From Chrysogorgia sp. JL179-B06 (lineage: Eukaryota; Cnidaria; Anthozoa; Scleralcyonacea; Chrysogorgiidae), in the NCBI GenBank assembly GCA_035772405.1, contig JAYKKM010000263.1, positions 4,126,001 through 4,190,000 of the forward strand: DNA of 64,000 bases. Reading direction: 5' to 3'. Both the position numbers and the translations under genes were made by a program. Each line of letters starts with the position of its first letter. The first letter of the stretch is position 1. Below are positions 53,269-64,000 of the stretch, one piece after another. Under the pieces are notes generated by a model. That model did not search any database, had not been told where the DNA came from, and saw only the letters and a list, made by a program, of their open reading frames with translations.

Positions 53269-53528
53269 AACCAACATGACGTCATTGCGAAAGTGATTTT
53301 GGAAATGCACGACTGACATGATGTTCTGCCGAAAGCGTCGGAATAAGATAGACGTCATATGCAAAGCAATTTTTGAAATGATGGACTGGCATGATGTCCT
53401 GCGACGGACTTTATTGCTCCACAATACAATAGCAATTATGAACTGAACGATGTCAGTATTGCATAACATAATTGGGTTTCGTCAAGACATAATTGGAAGA
53501 TGAATATTGAAGGTAATCACCCCTCATA
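53269..53528 (-). repeat. Right terminal inverted repeat (260 bp)
   Basis: Inverse copy of 42,954-43,214. Followed directly by the target duplication CAAAAC (53,529-53,534). It probably drives the HECT gene, whose start codon lies 48 bases inside. Confidence 0.93.
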
Positions 53529-53534
53529 CAAAAC
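53529..53534. repeat. Right target-site duplication CAAAAC
   Basis: Partner of 42,948-42,953; marks the exact right edge of the 10.6-kb transposon. Confidence 0.85.
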
Positions 53535-53786
53535 ATGACGCCACAATGTTTACATGGTCCTAATAATTATAATGTTAATCAGTCAACGCAAGTTTTTTTA
53601 CCTTGTGAGAACACGCAACGCTCTCTCAATTATCGTCCTGCTGATGTCAATGTGGGGTGTGGAAACAATCAGGTAGTATGCGCGAAATTAATACAGTTCC
53701 CAACGCAAATGTAAATGGTACTGATTCAAATGTTGTCACAAATCTCGACGTTTTGGCGTTAGCAGCATTGACTGACAAATATTGAT
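53535..53786 (+). pseudogene. PB1/zinc-knuckle gene, 3' part after the transposon
   Basis: If the transposon and one CAAAAC are removed, the frame leaving 42,947 enters this segment directly, reading MTPQCLHGPNNYNVNQSTQ. One indel near 53,660 leads to VTNLDVLALAALTDKY and a TGA at about 53,786. The good continuity of the frame across the target site supports the idea that the element landed in coding sequence. Confidence 0.5.
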
Positions 53787-54196
53787 CCAAAGAAAAGAAC
53801 TACTAGACTGTCATTTATATATAGTGACACATCCTAAAGCTTAATGTTTATATTATTGTTCAGTTTAATTATTATATACTAGTATTCAATTCAATGAATT
53901 TCCCACGCTCCTTATAGCTATAGCCTGAAGACAAACACGTGTGTACTTCATGTTATTTTTTGTCGTTTTTTTATTTTGTGCGATACTGGTAACACTGTAA
54001 TTTATATAAACGGTATTATATGAAATATATAAATATATTACAGTAATGTACTTATATCTTGGTCGTGTGACTGTATGATGCTCGAGTTTAATATTGACGT
54101 TCAGTGAATTCAGTTGCAATGTGAATGCTACGTTTGCGTGAAAAGCGGTCGCAACGCAAAACAGCCTTTACTTTACTGTCAAAATAATCGTTGTGT
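53787..54196. other. No gene seen
   Basis: AT-rich DNA between the PB1 gene remnant and the transposase fragment; no open frame over 80 codons with any motif. Small TA-rich runs near 54,000-54,050. Confidence 0.3.
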
Positions 54197-54730
54197 TTAA
54201 ATGTACGATGTTGCCTTGAAAAATCCATTCATATCCATTGGAGTGATTCGGTCAATTGCCTCGTATACTGCTAGTTTTAAGTTTCTGTTTGTGACCTCCC
54301 ACAAATGATATCGCATTTCAGTCCTGAGTTTGGCAAACACAAATTCAACAGGATTAAAATCAGGGGAGTAAGTAGGCGTGTAAACAAGCTCTATGCCCAT
54401 TTCATTCAGAATTTCGTCTAGGATTTCGCCGCCTTCGTAATGATGGGTTGGGCAGTTGTCCATAACGACAATGTCGCCAAACTCGAGGGCAGGCCTTCCA
54501 GTGAAAACGTTTCCAGCTTGTAACGCTTCATCAAAAAACTGCAGCAGGCATATAGTATCACAAGCTCCGTTAACCGTATTTGCGTGCATAATGTACGAGT
54601 CAAATCCAACCGCGATCAGCCCCCCCTCCCGGGCAACCCCCAGGGAATTTGACTTTTGAAAAAATAAATAGTCAAATGCCCGGCCGTACAGGCAGAAACC
54701 ACAGTCAAATGCCCTGCTATAAGGGTACAT
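54197..54730 (-). pseudogene. IS630/Tc1-type DDE transposase fragment
   Basis: The frame carries the first catalytic region GFDSYIMHANTVNG, then VVMDNCPTHHYEGG (second Asp) and YTPTYSPDFNPVEFVFAKLR (third acidic residue), the standard IS630/DDE_3 layout. The first ~40 residues are foreign: they match a GC-rich repeat (caaatgcccggccgtac) spliced in near 54,640-54,720. The N-terminal DNA-binding part is absent, so it is a truncated copy. Ends WEVTNRNLKLAVYEAIDRIT, also usual for the family. Confidence 0.8.
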
Positions 54731-55441
54731 GGTTCTGGAATTTTGTTTAAAATTAAATTAAAAAGTGTTTTTCCGATTAAAGATGAGAGAAATTGTGGTG
54801 TACGACAACAAAACTCTAAAAATATATGGTCATCACAACTTTTTTAAAATATTAAACATATATGTATAGGTTTAATATACCGAGAACGCGGGATATAAGT
54901 AATTTATTATATAAACATAAGTGTTATATAGAGTTTTTGGCCACTGAGAAAAATCGTATTTAAACACACGTAAAAAATACGATATTTTTACGTGTGAAAA
55001 TATCATTTTTGCAAGCAATCAAAAACCGCGTACGAAATATGTTTGACCAATCAGAGAACATGTTGTAATAATTTGTTTATAAAATAAACAGAATATTACA
55101 TGGTTTCTTGGAAATATGGAATTTATTTCTCGTGTTGAAGAGAATATTGCTCACTCGTGAGCAATATTCTCTTCAACACTCGAAATAAATTCCATATATC
55201 CGCGCAACCATGTAATATTCTCTATGCTTATATCATTGTTGTGGAGGTTTTCAAAAAAGCTTTCGTAAATTTCGCCGACTTTCGATCAAGATTTTTTTAG
55301 TTTTGTCGACAAGTTTCATCTAATTATTAATTCACGGGAGATAAGTTGGTTATATCCCGCGGTACATCAAAGAAAACCGACTCAACCATGATATTTTTTT
55401 TTATATTAACCCCGAACACAACATAATTATAAAAAGGTCAC
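54731..55441. other. Non-coding, contains a 130-bp palindrome
   Basis: No gene. The stretch 54,900-55,090 has paired gatattttta/taaaaaatac-type local inverted repeats. The palindrome at 55,091-55,220 is listed separately. Confidence 0.4.
55091..55220. repeat. 130-bp near-perfect palindrome (foldback MITE)
   Basis: gaatattacatgg at the left pairs with ccatgtaatattc at the right. The inner 84 bases around tgctcactcgtgagca pair almost completely. Without a spacer it would form a cruciform or a long hairpin RNA. It lies about 220 bases downstream of the PHD-gene stop. Confidence 0.85.
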
Positions 55442-58400
55442 TCATTTCTTCTTTTTCTTTAAACGTGTAGCCTTTGCCTTTTCAACTCCTTTAGCTCTGT
55501 TGATTGCGACCTGACGAAGATGATCCCACCACATTTGAACATCCTCATGTGACAGGCAGCACTTCTTCGCAAGATCTTCAAAATCTGTTAGGTTGGGCGT
55601 TTTCGAAAATGCTTCCTCAATTACAGCCGATGGTGGCATGGCCCTCACTATCTTGGCACTGCTGTGCAATTGCAACAGTTGATCCATATCTGTGATGTAG
55701 TGTCCCAGACATTTTCCTTTGCAATCTTTGCATTCACTTCCCCAAGGTCTTGTATTGTCGATCATTGGCAGTGGAAAGAATTCGAAAGACGGCCCTTTAG
55801 GGAACCATGTCGAGATTAAATCTTCACGACGTTTAGAAGGACCTACACGTATAAAGATCAATAAGATTAGGACTAAAAATTTGAACATAGTCATGGGTAA
55901 AATTTTTATTCATTTTCTTACCCTCTTTGCATTTCTGGCAGTGATATGTCTTGTCATCATCCTCCATCTTAGCAGCATCTTCTTCAGTGACACCAATACA
56001 ACTAATGTGAAACCATTCTCCACACTGGTCACAAGAAATCATCATCCTATCAGAGAACAACAGAATATAAACCACTATTCAGAATTGGTGTTGCTTGATT
56101 GTACTGTATTTAAGGACATCTTATATATAAAAAACTTAACGAACAATGTTACTTTATTAAACATAAGAACAATGCTGAATATATTATACATTTGTTTTCC
56201 TATTCCTGTTTTCTTATTTTCTTATTCGTATTTCATTTTCCTTTATTATGCATTATTTTCATTCAAATATAGTAGTACAGTATACCATGTCACAGTATAC
56301 CATGTCGCAACAAAACATGATCATACACAGATTCCAGGACCAAAAATGAAAATGAAGACGCATTAAATATTTACCCCTTTCCTTCAGGTTTTCGGCAGGT
56401 GCAAAATAGCCTTTTAAAGGGTTTCAGAGAATAGTCTGTTGAATCGTTTTTGTGGGTACCGCGGTCAGCGGTACCCATATAGTCATGGCGTTGAGGTGGC
56501 TAGGTAGGTAGGTAAGGGTTCAACATCGAAATTGCGACTGCGCAACTCAGATGCTAATTCGGAATTCGTCGGAAAATGTCGTCTCCATCGTTAGGGCATA
56601 AATATCGATCATCGAAGGATTCTTGTGTGTACAAACTACGGTAGAAAATCTCGAAAAACCTTAACTTGTCGACAAGTACAACGTACAAAGGTCGGGTCGT
56701 GTAAGTCGGGAATGCTCATGATCTTCGTGGTGTCGTCTGATCGAGTGCGTTATGGTTTTTGGCTTAATAATTCCCGGCGTGTCTTCTGTCAATTCTGATG
56801 ATCTGATCGAGACTGTGCGTTTTTGGCTTTTCGGAGAAGTTTTCGATAATCCTCAAAACGTCTTGTCTTTCTTGAACTTGTGTAGTTTACATTAAAGGTA
56901 AGTTGTATCTTTCTCGTTTTCAGGTATTTCTGTAGGTATTTCTTTGATCATAAATTGATGTGCTTAGCTTCGCTCCTGACTGAGTAGCTACATCACTACA
57001 TGTATGTTTATACTGTCTGTGGGCCTGTGGCTGTTTTTGTTTTATATTTATTCGTCAAATTCAAATGTTGTACAGTATATCCATCTGTTTCAGGTGAGGA
57101 AGTCAGTCTAAATTAAGCGATAATGCTGGTAAACAGTGTATAGCAAAGTCATTAATCGCATGTGAAATATTGTTTGTATGGTTGCAATTAAAGGTTCAGA
57201 AAATAAAGATTTTTTGTTGTTAACTATGCTGCTGGCCCTTATGTTTGTCTAAAAATGCATTTACAAACTTATTTTTTGGTTTAGAAACCAACTATGAATG
57301 TTGCTTGTTAACAATTGATTGTTTCAGTGTTGACAATGTCAGACAATTATTTCAAGATGATCAAAAGCTCCCAAGTAATAATTTGTGCCAAGATTATGAA
57401 CATCATTAAGATGATTTCAGCATTATAGAATGGTTCTTCTCTGCAGTAATTGTATTCAAGTTTCTGTGAAAATTTTTGTTGTTGTTGACAGATGTTCCTA
57501 ACATTGTATTATAAATTAGAAAACTTGTGTCTTTTAATGCATGGATCAATTCTTCCTGTAATCATCCCCCGGGCATTTGTATTTATTATCAAAGCTCATT
57601 GCAAATTCGCCACCCAGGGCAAGCCGGAAACAATGCAAAAACACACGAGTTTTAACATCAAATAAATGTATAATTAGACAAATTTTAATATCAAATGTAA
57701 ATTTAACTTAACCAGCAGCTCATTTCTGCTACTGCTTCCTTTGAGCTCTAGTTTGTTTCGCTTTTTCAGCACTCCCCCCCCCCCAGTACGTCGATTTTCT
57801 GCAACTTTTTTTCGTCGCCATTTTGAATATGAATACTTTACTTTAGTTACCAGACTTCCAAGGGGGCCCTTTCCCCGCCCTATACCCTGGGCAAAAAATA
57901 ATAAAACAATTCCCCACCCCCGGGATTTGATTTTCTGCATTGTCCCCGGGGTTGCCGGGGGGGGGGATATGGTTACAGGAAGAGTTGATCCATGCATCAA
58001 CCTGTGGTGAATCATTAACCGATGACATGTAATAATGGTAATGTATGTTTGTATTAAAAATGGATTTTACAAATGTATTAATTATCTGCTGATTTAGTTA
58101 ATTCTGCTGTTAGCTTACGAACAACAATAATGAAAAATAGCTTTTACACAACTATCGTATCTTATACTATTCTCGAGTTATTACGTACATTTCATGTAAC
58201 TTGAGCTGTGATGTCACAAGATGGACAACAGCATTACAGTGTACATCAAAACTCAAAATCAGGCATATCTTCGGATTGGTTTGACTAAACCGGCTCAAAC
58301 CAAATACCAAACCAAATAAAATAAAATAATACCAAACCAAATAAATCAAAATAAACCAAACCATGCAGACTTACTGAGTCAACAACACTCTGCATTGATT

Positions 58401-61400
58401 GTTGTTATTAGGTTCCCATGGTAACATATTTTGTTCCCAGGCCACTACTTTGTATAGAAACAAAGTTTTCTACTTTTTGTTGTTCCAGTTACTGTTTTAT
58501 TGTTTTAAACAGTATTGTTACATTGGAAATCATGAGAAAAGGATGTCAACTTCCTAAAACTAAATAAGTTGCTGTAAATGTGGTTGAAAACAAAGAATTG
58601 TTATAAAGGAAGAGAGTAATCTGGAAACTAATCCGTTACCATAGCAACCACATTAGAACCATTACAATGTTTAGTTTTCTTGATTGAGTAAGTCAGCAAC
58701 GTTTGAATCTATTTAGTTGAACCAGTAAAAACCGCCGGCTACGCAGGTTAAAGATATGCCTGATTTTCAGTTTTGTTTTTATAATGCTGTGTCCATATTG
58801 TGACGTCACAGATCAAATTATACAAAGCGTATAATTAAACATAAAAAGCCATTTTTCATTATTTTAAGTGTTCTTTCAAATACAGTAAAAAAAAACTGGA
58901 GCGAATTTTCATTTCATAGACACTTTAAAGGCACCACATCAATATAATGATAAAGAGCCTCCATGGCAGTGATTCCATAGTGGGGATAAATGCCCCAGTC
59001 TAAACGAATAATACTAATATTTCAGTTAGTATTACAGATTTGGATATTTCAGTTTTGGTCACACCCCAATCCCATGCTCATTACTCATTGACAAGGCTGA
59101 CCCCCATTAATGCATATGGACTTATAGTACGTATTCCATATAAGGTCATAACGGACGGGACTGGGAAGAGCAAATACGTTGCCCTAACGAGCATATACGT
59201 TGCCCTAACGAGCAAATACATTGCCCTCGTACCAGCCCACTGGATGCGGATACGTAACACGTTACGATATGTTCGATTATCCGATCTTTCTAAGAAAATT
59301 ACGTTCGCTCGCCGGATAAGCTGTACGCATATTGTAAACAGATAATTTATTATATATTGTAGCTTTGTTTTAATATATATTGTAGCTTTGGGAGTTGATT
59401 ATTTCTCAAGAAACGTTCGTCGAAGACAGCCGAAAGTTCGTTTACAAGATGGTATCCGTAATACGAAAATTATATTTTTGGGCATGTTCGATTACCCGCT
59501 TTCAAAGAGAACTAAGTTAGCTACCAGGATAAGCTGTATCTATGTTGTAAATAGATCATTTAACTTTAAAAGAATAATATTCTATAGCTTTGTGGGAGGG
59601 TTAGGACCTTTGTTGTTTTGGGGTCGGTTACAATCTAATTAACTTGGAGGCTGGTACGAGGGCAATGTATTTGCTCGTCAGGGCAACGTATATGCTCGTT
59701 AGGGCAACGTATTTGCTCTTCCCAGTCCCGTCCGTTATGACCTTATATGGAATACGTACTATAAGTACCTATCCATTAATGTTCCATGTGGTACCCACAT
59801 GTTCGCATTGCGGACCTATTTTTATCTTTTCCTGCAAAAATAAAAAGATAATTAAATGACTGCTGTTTAAACTTTGATTTTTCCAAAAGAACTGTTTTTC
59901 TTTAAACCCAAAAACTACAACAGATCCAACACCTGCTGTTAATTTGAACATGCTTAAATATTTTTAACAAAATGACCTCCATTTAACATACTTATTTTAA
60001 AGCATGCTCGTATTAATACCTGAACAAAGTGGATGAGGACAGTCGGATTTTCCACAACATTTCAGAAAAAAGACATATTTGCTTGGAAGAGAGCAATCCA
60101 TGTGATTGTTGCGAATTCTCCACACTTTGCTGAAGTATTTGTAGGTTTCTGGGTCTTCTTTCTTTAGATTCTGTTTGCTTGTGGCCGACCCTCTTAGAAA
60201 AACAAGAAGTTTGCTCCTTCGTTTTATGACATCGTGATCAGTAACTCCTCTATATAATGATATAGTAGTCCTCATACATGGTGTTCCGCTGACTCTCTCT
60301 ATGTATTGTTGCAAAGCTGCCTCCATGTTTTCGCCATGTTTCGTCTCGTCAAAATCCCCTGCATCGTTATACGGTTCGCCACATCTTGTTGAAGGTATAA
60401 AAAGATTGTTGTGCCCTCTTGCCAAACAGCCATTCTGCAGTTCTACTCTATTCAAAAAGCTGTCACCACTTGACCGTGTCGTTACCAGCGTCACTCTTGT
60501 AGAATGATGAAAATGGCGTTCAGTCCAGAGAAACTGCACTTCAACATGAGATGGTCCCTCGTCTGCTCCTCCATCTACCCGTATGCAGTCTATATCTTTC
60601 ACGTCTCCGTTTGCTTTGTAAAATACGGGCGCAAGTTCCGGAACCTTCTGTATTAACATCAAGTCGGCACCGTGTTGAGATGGGCTTTTCTCATGAATAG
60701 CAGATGCTTTAACTACTCCACAACAAATCTCACTGGTGGTTGAAGTTGAAGAAAAATTATAACTGGTGGTTTGGAGTTGGGTTGGGTGCTTGTTAAGAAA
60801 GTCGGTGTGTGTTGTTAAACTTGGAGAACCAACGTTAAGTGATGGGGTACTTTTATGAGTGTATGTTGAATCTAAACGAAATCCCGCTTGATCGTCACGA
60901 TTAAGCAAAAGAATATGCTGTCCGTCTTTTTGAAGCCTGTCCAAGCACTTGTAAAACAAACGACTCCACTTTGTGTCGGGATTAAATTTGAGGTTAAAGC
61001 CTTTTCTTGCTTTTTGATATTTGATGTTCGCAACTCCCTTATATCGTTTGCTAGACAATCTCCGTTTGTTTCTGGGGATGCACAATTGTACCACTGTTCC
61101 GTAGCTTATTTTTTCATTATAGTGGTCGCTGAGCTTCTCTGCAAGTCCTCTGAATGTAATTCTCTTTTCTTTCTTAGTGTCTCCCGAAAAAGTGTATACA
61201 CCAGTTCGCCGCCACTTGTCAGCCCCAACATCTGCTTCGGCAACAATTTTTTCCATTATTTCCCCAACATCAGGATGTCGTTTAATGATGGCATCAGTTC
61301 GGTCACTACCCGCTTTCTTAAAAAGACCACTTGCTTCTATTTCAGCTCGAGCTCTCTTTCTTGCTTTATCTTTAATGCGACGTAATTGCAGGTGAATTGA

Positions 61401-64000
61401 CTCTTCATCAATATTTAAGACTTCTTCATTGTTTTCAAGGTCATTTTCGGTGTTTTCATCAACTATTATTTCGGATCGTTCTTCTTTTGATAACATTTCG
61501 GTTAGGTAAGCTACTCTTGATTGCTCAGTCAAATTGAATTCTTCATCACTCAGTCCAAGATTTTGTAGCTGGCTTGCAAAGCCCACCAAAAAGTTATCAA
61601 AATCTTCGTGGGTGTAACCCTGGCAACTAAATTCTGGCTCCAAATTAGCGACCAAAGCAAACCAATTGTATTCCAATTCTTTGAGAATCCGAAGTGCAAC
61701 AGTTGTGCTGGCTTTCACATCTTTATCAGGCTCGCTTTCGGGGGATTCGTTATGCTCAGTTTGTGAATCATCGTTTTCATTTGCCAATAATGTTTCTTCG
61801 ATATCCATAGATACAAGTATAAACGAGCCTTGCCGAGGTTCTTTGCCAACTTCAATGATGGTATCTTCATCGTCAGAATCACCATCCAAACTGTCTGAAT
61901 CACTTGAGAGAAACTGGTGAGAATCAATACATTGCGAGTCCAGAAACGCCCTTTGCTCAACTTTTGCAAAATATTTATGCTTGCTTCGGATATTTCTCAC
62001 AGTTTTCGTAGCCTCCTCGACTTGTATCGCTCTTTTCCGTAGATTTCGTATACCTACACTCTGTGCTTGGCGTTGTGAAAGGTTATGGGTACTCGCAATT
62101 ACATGCTTTATTCTTTGTATCTCGGACGTAGCGGTTGCTGAACTGAGCAAATCTTGGCAGGATTCTTTATCCAAAGGAACGTCCTTGTTAATATTTATAC
62201 TCATTAAAGGCATCATTTTGTGCATTTGAGAAATGTCCGAAAGAACATGACTGTAGGAATTAGTTTTACTTTTCTCGACTACAACTACACCATTTTGGAG
62301 TTTAATGCATGCAACTGGCATACGCAGGAGCCGTCTCTGTGCCTTTTCGCAATCATAAGATATTGACGGGAAACATTTTCGCCACAAAACAGGCAAGGGC
62401 ACACACTTGTCACTAGTAACTGTGGCTGCCACGTTTATCATTTCTTTGCAACCACTTTTACAGAATGCATGATATTGGCGGCAGTTCTCTGCTTTAGCAA
62501 GTTTGTACTCACCAAGGTCAAGTCCTTCAAAATTGCTTATCCTTATTTTATGTCCTGAGATTTCTTCTGTTATAAAATTTTCCAGAGCAGTTTGTTCTTT
62601 TGCTCTTAAAATTAAAACACACTTTTTAGTTGATTCGCTGATCCTGGCCCCCTGATTAAAATTCTCAATCCGAGGACCATCTACAAGAAAAAAGGTTGAC
62701 ATGTGTAACTGGGAGAACATTCATCGTTGTTAGAAGTAGTTTTGCTAGGCGGGCTGCTTGGTATTTCTTCATCAGGAGTGGAAACTGAAACTGTGATACT
62801 ATGTTCCCCTTCTTTATTGACAGTATAATCTGGTATGTTGCTTGGCAAGGATGAAGAGACAGCACAAGTAGATGACAATGTACCATCTCTGGTCTCATTA
62901 ACGGTGCTTTCCTTATCTGAAGGACTCATCACATCTTGATCTTCTTCATTTGAAAGAATGGTAACCGAAACTTCTACCACGTCATCTTCATTCTGTACAT
63001 TCAATGGTTCAGTGGAATATTGTGCTTGCTTTTCTGAAGGTAAATGAGATGTAGATGTGCTTTCTGTGGACTTTTGCATGTTTGTTAACAGAGTTCTGAT
63101 ATCTACTGATCCAGATGTTGAATTTCCAGGGAGTTCAGGAGGTGGCAAAGAAGGCTTTCTCTTTTTCTCATACCAATTACTTTTTCTTGCCTTTATTTGC
63201 AAGATCTTAAGCTGACTTTCCAGACTATCTTTCTCTTTGAACAGACTTCGCATTTCTCCTTGGAGCCTTTCACACAGGGCAAAGTATTTCACAGTGTTTG
63301 CTTTGTTGCAAAGTTGCTGTTTTGATGACATTTGCTTTTTTATTAAATTTATCTGGATAGATAGAGACGAAATTTTGTCATTCCGCTCGCTTGAACTGAT
63401 TTTAGGTCTTTTCAGTTTATTGTTAATTTTGTCAAGGTGAACACTGCGGGATCCCGATGGTTTCTTAAAGACATAGGTTTTGCGAGCCTCATTCTCAGCA
63501 TTTGTCTTCAATTGTGCTCGATTATACAACAGATCTGGATCTTCATTTGCCAGACGATAGGCTGCTTCATTAACAGCTTGATGCCAGGTGGTCAGTTTAG
63601 CATTTTCTTTGTTAAGCCCATACACCATCGAATTTTTTTCTTATAATTTCCTCACTTAGGTTTTTTGGTGCTTTTGGTGTGTTGGAATTTGGCTGATCTA
63701 AACAATCATACAGCGATACTGATAGGTTAATACTTGTCCAATATATTACATTTATTACAAAATATAATAAAAATGCTATAATTATAGACTATACTTGCAA
63801 CCACAAACATTTCATGTTCTAGTTTAAAACAGTAACATCATGTTTTACATTGGAGACAATATACCTTCCACTGCGCTAGAGGCAGAGGCAAAAAATGATT
63901 GCTCTTTGTCGACTTCTGAACTAGGGAGAACAGGAGGATCTTTTGCACTGGTCATTATAAAGATTGTGGTAGGGTCAAACTCCAAAAATATATCTTCTTC
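55442..64000 (-). CDS. Large PHD-finger gene with homeodomain-like tail (5' end outside window)
   Basis: Exons (5' to 3'): 64,000-63,865 (partial), 63,697 to about 62,886 or 62,69x, 62,680-60,020, 56,435-56,375, 56,046-55,922 and 55,842-55,442. The last three joins keep frame. The 2.66-kb exon has a Cys-rich N-terminal part (CRQYHAFCKSGCKEM), an acidic middle and a conserved block (EVQFLWTERHFH, VTTRSSGDSFLNRVELQNGC, LFIPSTRCGEPY, CCGKSDCPHPLC). Two short exons form a PHD finger (FCTCRKPEGKG, CDQCGEWFHISC, YHCQKC), which usually reads histone tails. The last exon has WFPKGPSFEFFPLP, CKDCKGKCLGHY and a homeodomain-like helix (VQMWWDHLRQVAINRAKG) before a Lys tail. The A7 run near 63,635 puts the second exon out of frame with its start, an error or mutation. 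The junction near 62,700 is unresolved. Confidence 0.65.
57537..57997. repeat. 461-bp TIR element (MITE)
   Basis: The left end atgcatggatcaattcttcc and right end gaagagttgatccatgcat are inverted (about 34 bp with few mismatches). The body is GC-rich with C and G runs (57,773 and 57,957), and inner ggcaagcc/gggcaaa motifs also pair. The related short piece inside the 54.6-kb transposase fragment suggests a dispersed family. Confidence 0.7.
58206..58811. repeat. ~606-bp TIR element
   Basis: ctgtgatgtcacaagatgg at the left and ccatattgtgacgtcacag at the right open long imperfect inverted arms (about 65-70 bp, including tcaggcatatctt and aagatatgcctga). Internally caaaccaaataaa-type simple repeats occur at 58,300-58,360. 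Confidence 0.65.
59121..59765. repeat. 645-bp TIR element with two 117-bp arms
   Basis: Arms 59,121-59,237 and 59,649-59,765 are inverted copies of equal length, beginning cttatagtacgtattccat. Each arm contains direct repeats of acgttgccctaacgagca. The centre holds a duplicated taatatatattgtagctttg at about 59,350-59,390. Non-coding. Confidence 0.85.

Larger units (their letters stand above)
42954..53528. mobile_element. 10,575-bp TIR transposon carrying integrase and HECT ubiquitin ligase
   Basis: Ends: TATGAGGGGTGATTACC at 42,954 and its inverse ending GGTAATCACCCCTCATA at 53,528. TIRs run about 260 bp and are almost identical. Flanks show the 6-bp duplication CAAAAC. Two spliced genes face each other: integrase on plus (43,248-45,870) and HECT ligase on minus (46,137-53,221). 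Each starts 34-48 bases inside a TIR. Both are open across all exons by my reading, so the copy looks young and may be active. It inserted into the PB1/zinc-knuckle gene. I remember similar integrase proteins and HECT-type 'G2/M-specific E3 ligase-like' predictions in fish genomes, but I cannot check a superfamily name. Confidence 0.92.
56436..60019. other. 3.6-kb intron of the PHD gene, filled with TIR elements
   Basis: No coding exon found other than those listed. It begins with GTATTA after the 2.66-kb exon (minus) and ends in tcaacag before the 61-nt exon. A short palindrome gggtaccgc/gcggtaccc lies at about 56,453-56,477. Three TIR elements (57,537; 58,206; 59,121) account for about 1.7 kb. 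Confidence 0.55.

Noticed and set aside
59769..59951. Exon of the PHD gene near 59,760-59,830 (good acceptor before GAAAAG)
   Set aside because: In the phase set by the upstream exon it runs into a stop; the 61-nt exon at 56,375 fits phase and completes the PHD finger.
1..64000. CRISPR array, bacterial operons, rRNA
   Set aside because: No regularly spaced repeats, no ribosome-binding pattern and no rRNA-like sequence; splice sites and transposons show animal DNA.

Overview
This is an animal nuclear genome window, roughly 37% GC and dense with mobile DNA. GT-AG introns, LINEs, many short inverted-repeat elements, and PHD-finger and HECT-ligase genes show it is metazoan. Some introns are very short (79 nt in the PHD-finger gene), and several protein families resemble ones I know from sponges and cnidarians. 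I cannot place the species more precisely.

Region 1 (1 to about 27.4-27.9 kb) is an endogenous adintovirus/Polinton-like dsDNA virus. It is AT-rich, and its left end lies outside the window. The plus strand carries a protein-primed family B DNA polymerase, a packaging ATPase and a basic core-like protein. The minus strand carries an adenain-like protease, the major capsid protein, core-like peptides, the minor capsid (penton) protein and a retrovirus-like integrase. Accessory genes include a SET methyltransferase, a Fic protein, a tiny protein with an N-myristoylation motif, and a right-hand block (21.2-27.4 kb) of small, mostly unrecognised genes. Many of these small genes look like divergent paralogs of one another. 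Polymerase, ATPase, major capsid, protease and Fic are frameshifted or truncated, so the copy is dead or poorly assembled. Integrase and SET are open. The minor capsid gene is cut in two by Region 2.

Region 2 (11,785-18,059) is a nested insertion with TA at each end. It has 254-bp direct repeats at its edges, a helicase remnant, a near-complete minus-strand LINE and a Tc1/mariner-type transposase remnant.

Region 3 (27.9-41.7 kb) is a graveyard of transposons: a decayed SAP-domain gene, a KDZ transposase fragment, a hAT-like gene with introns, two LINE pieces, a Crypton-type tyrosine recombinase fragment and several MITEs.

Region 4 (42,954-53,528) is the standout. It is a 10.6-kb DNA transposon with ~260-bp terminal inverted repeats and a 6-bp target duplication (CAAAAC). 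It holds two convergent spliced genes that are both fully open by my reading: a 489-aa DDE integrase and a 781-aa ubiquitin ligase with UBZ-like zinc finger, CUE domain and HECT domain. It sits inside, and splits, an older gene with PB1-like and zinc-knuckle motifs (41,708-53,786).

Region 5 (53.8-64 kb) holds an IS630/Tc1-type transposase fragment, then a large minus-strand gene with a PHD finger and a homeodomain-like C terminus. Its 3.6-kb intron carries three TIR elements. The gene runs off the right edge.

All homology calls are from memory of protein families; no search was run. Exon joins were checked by reading frame and GT-AG only.
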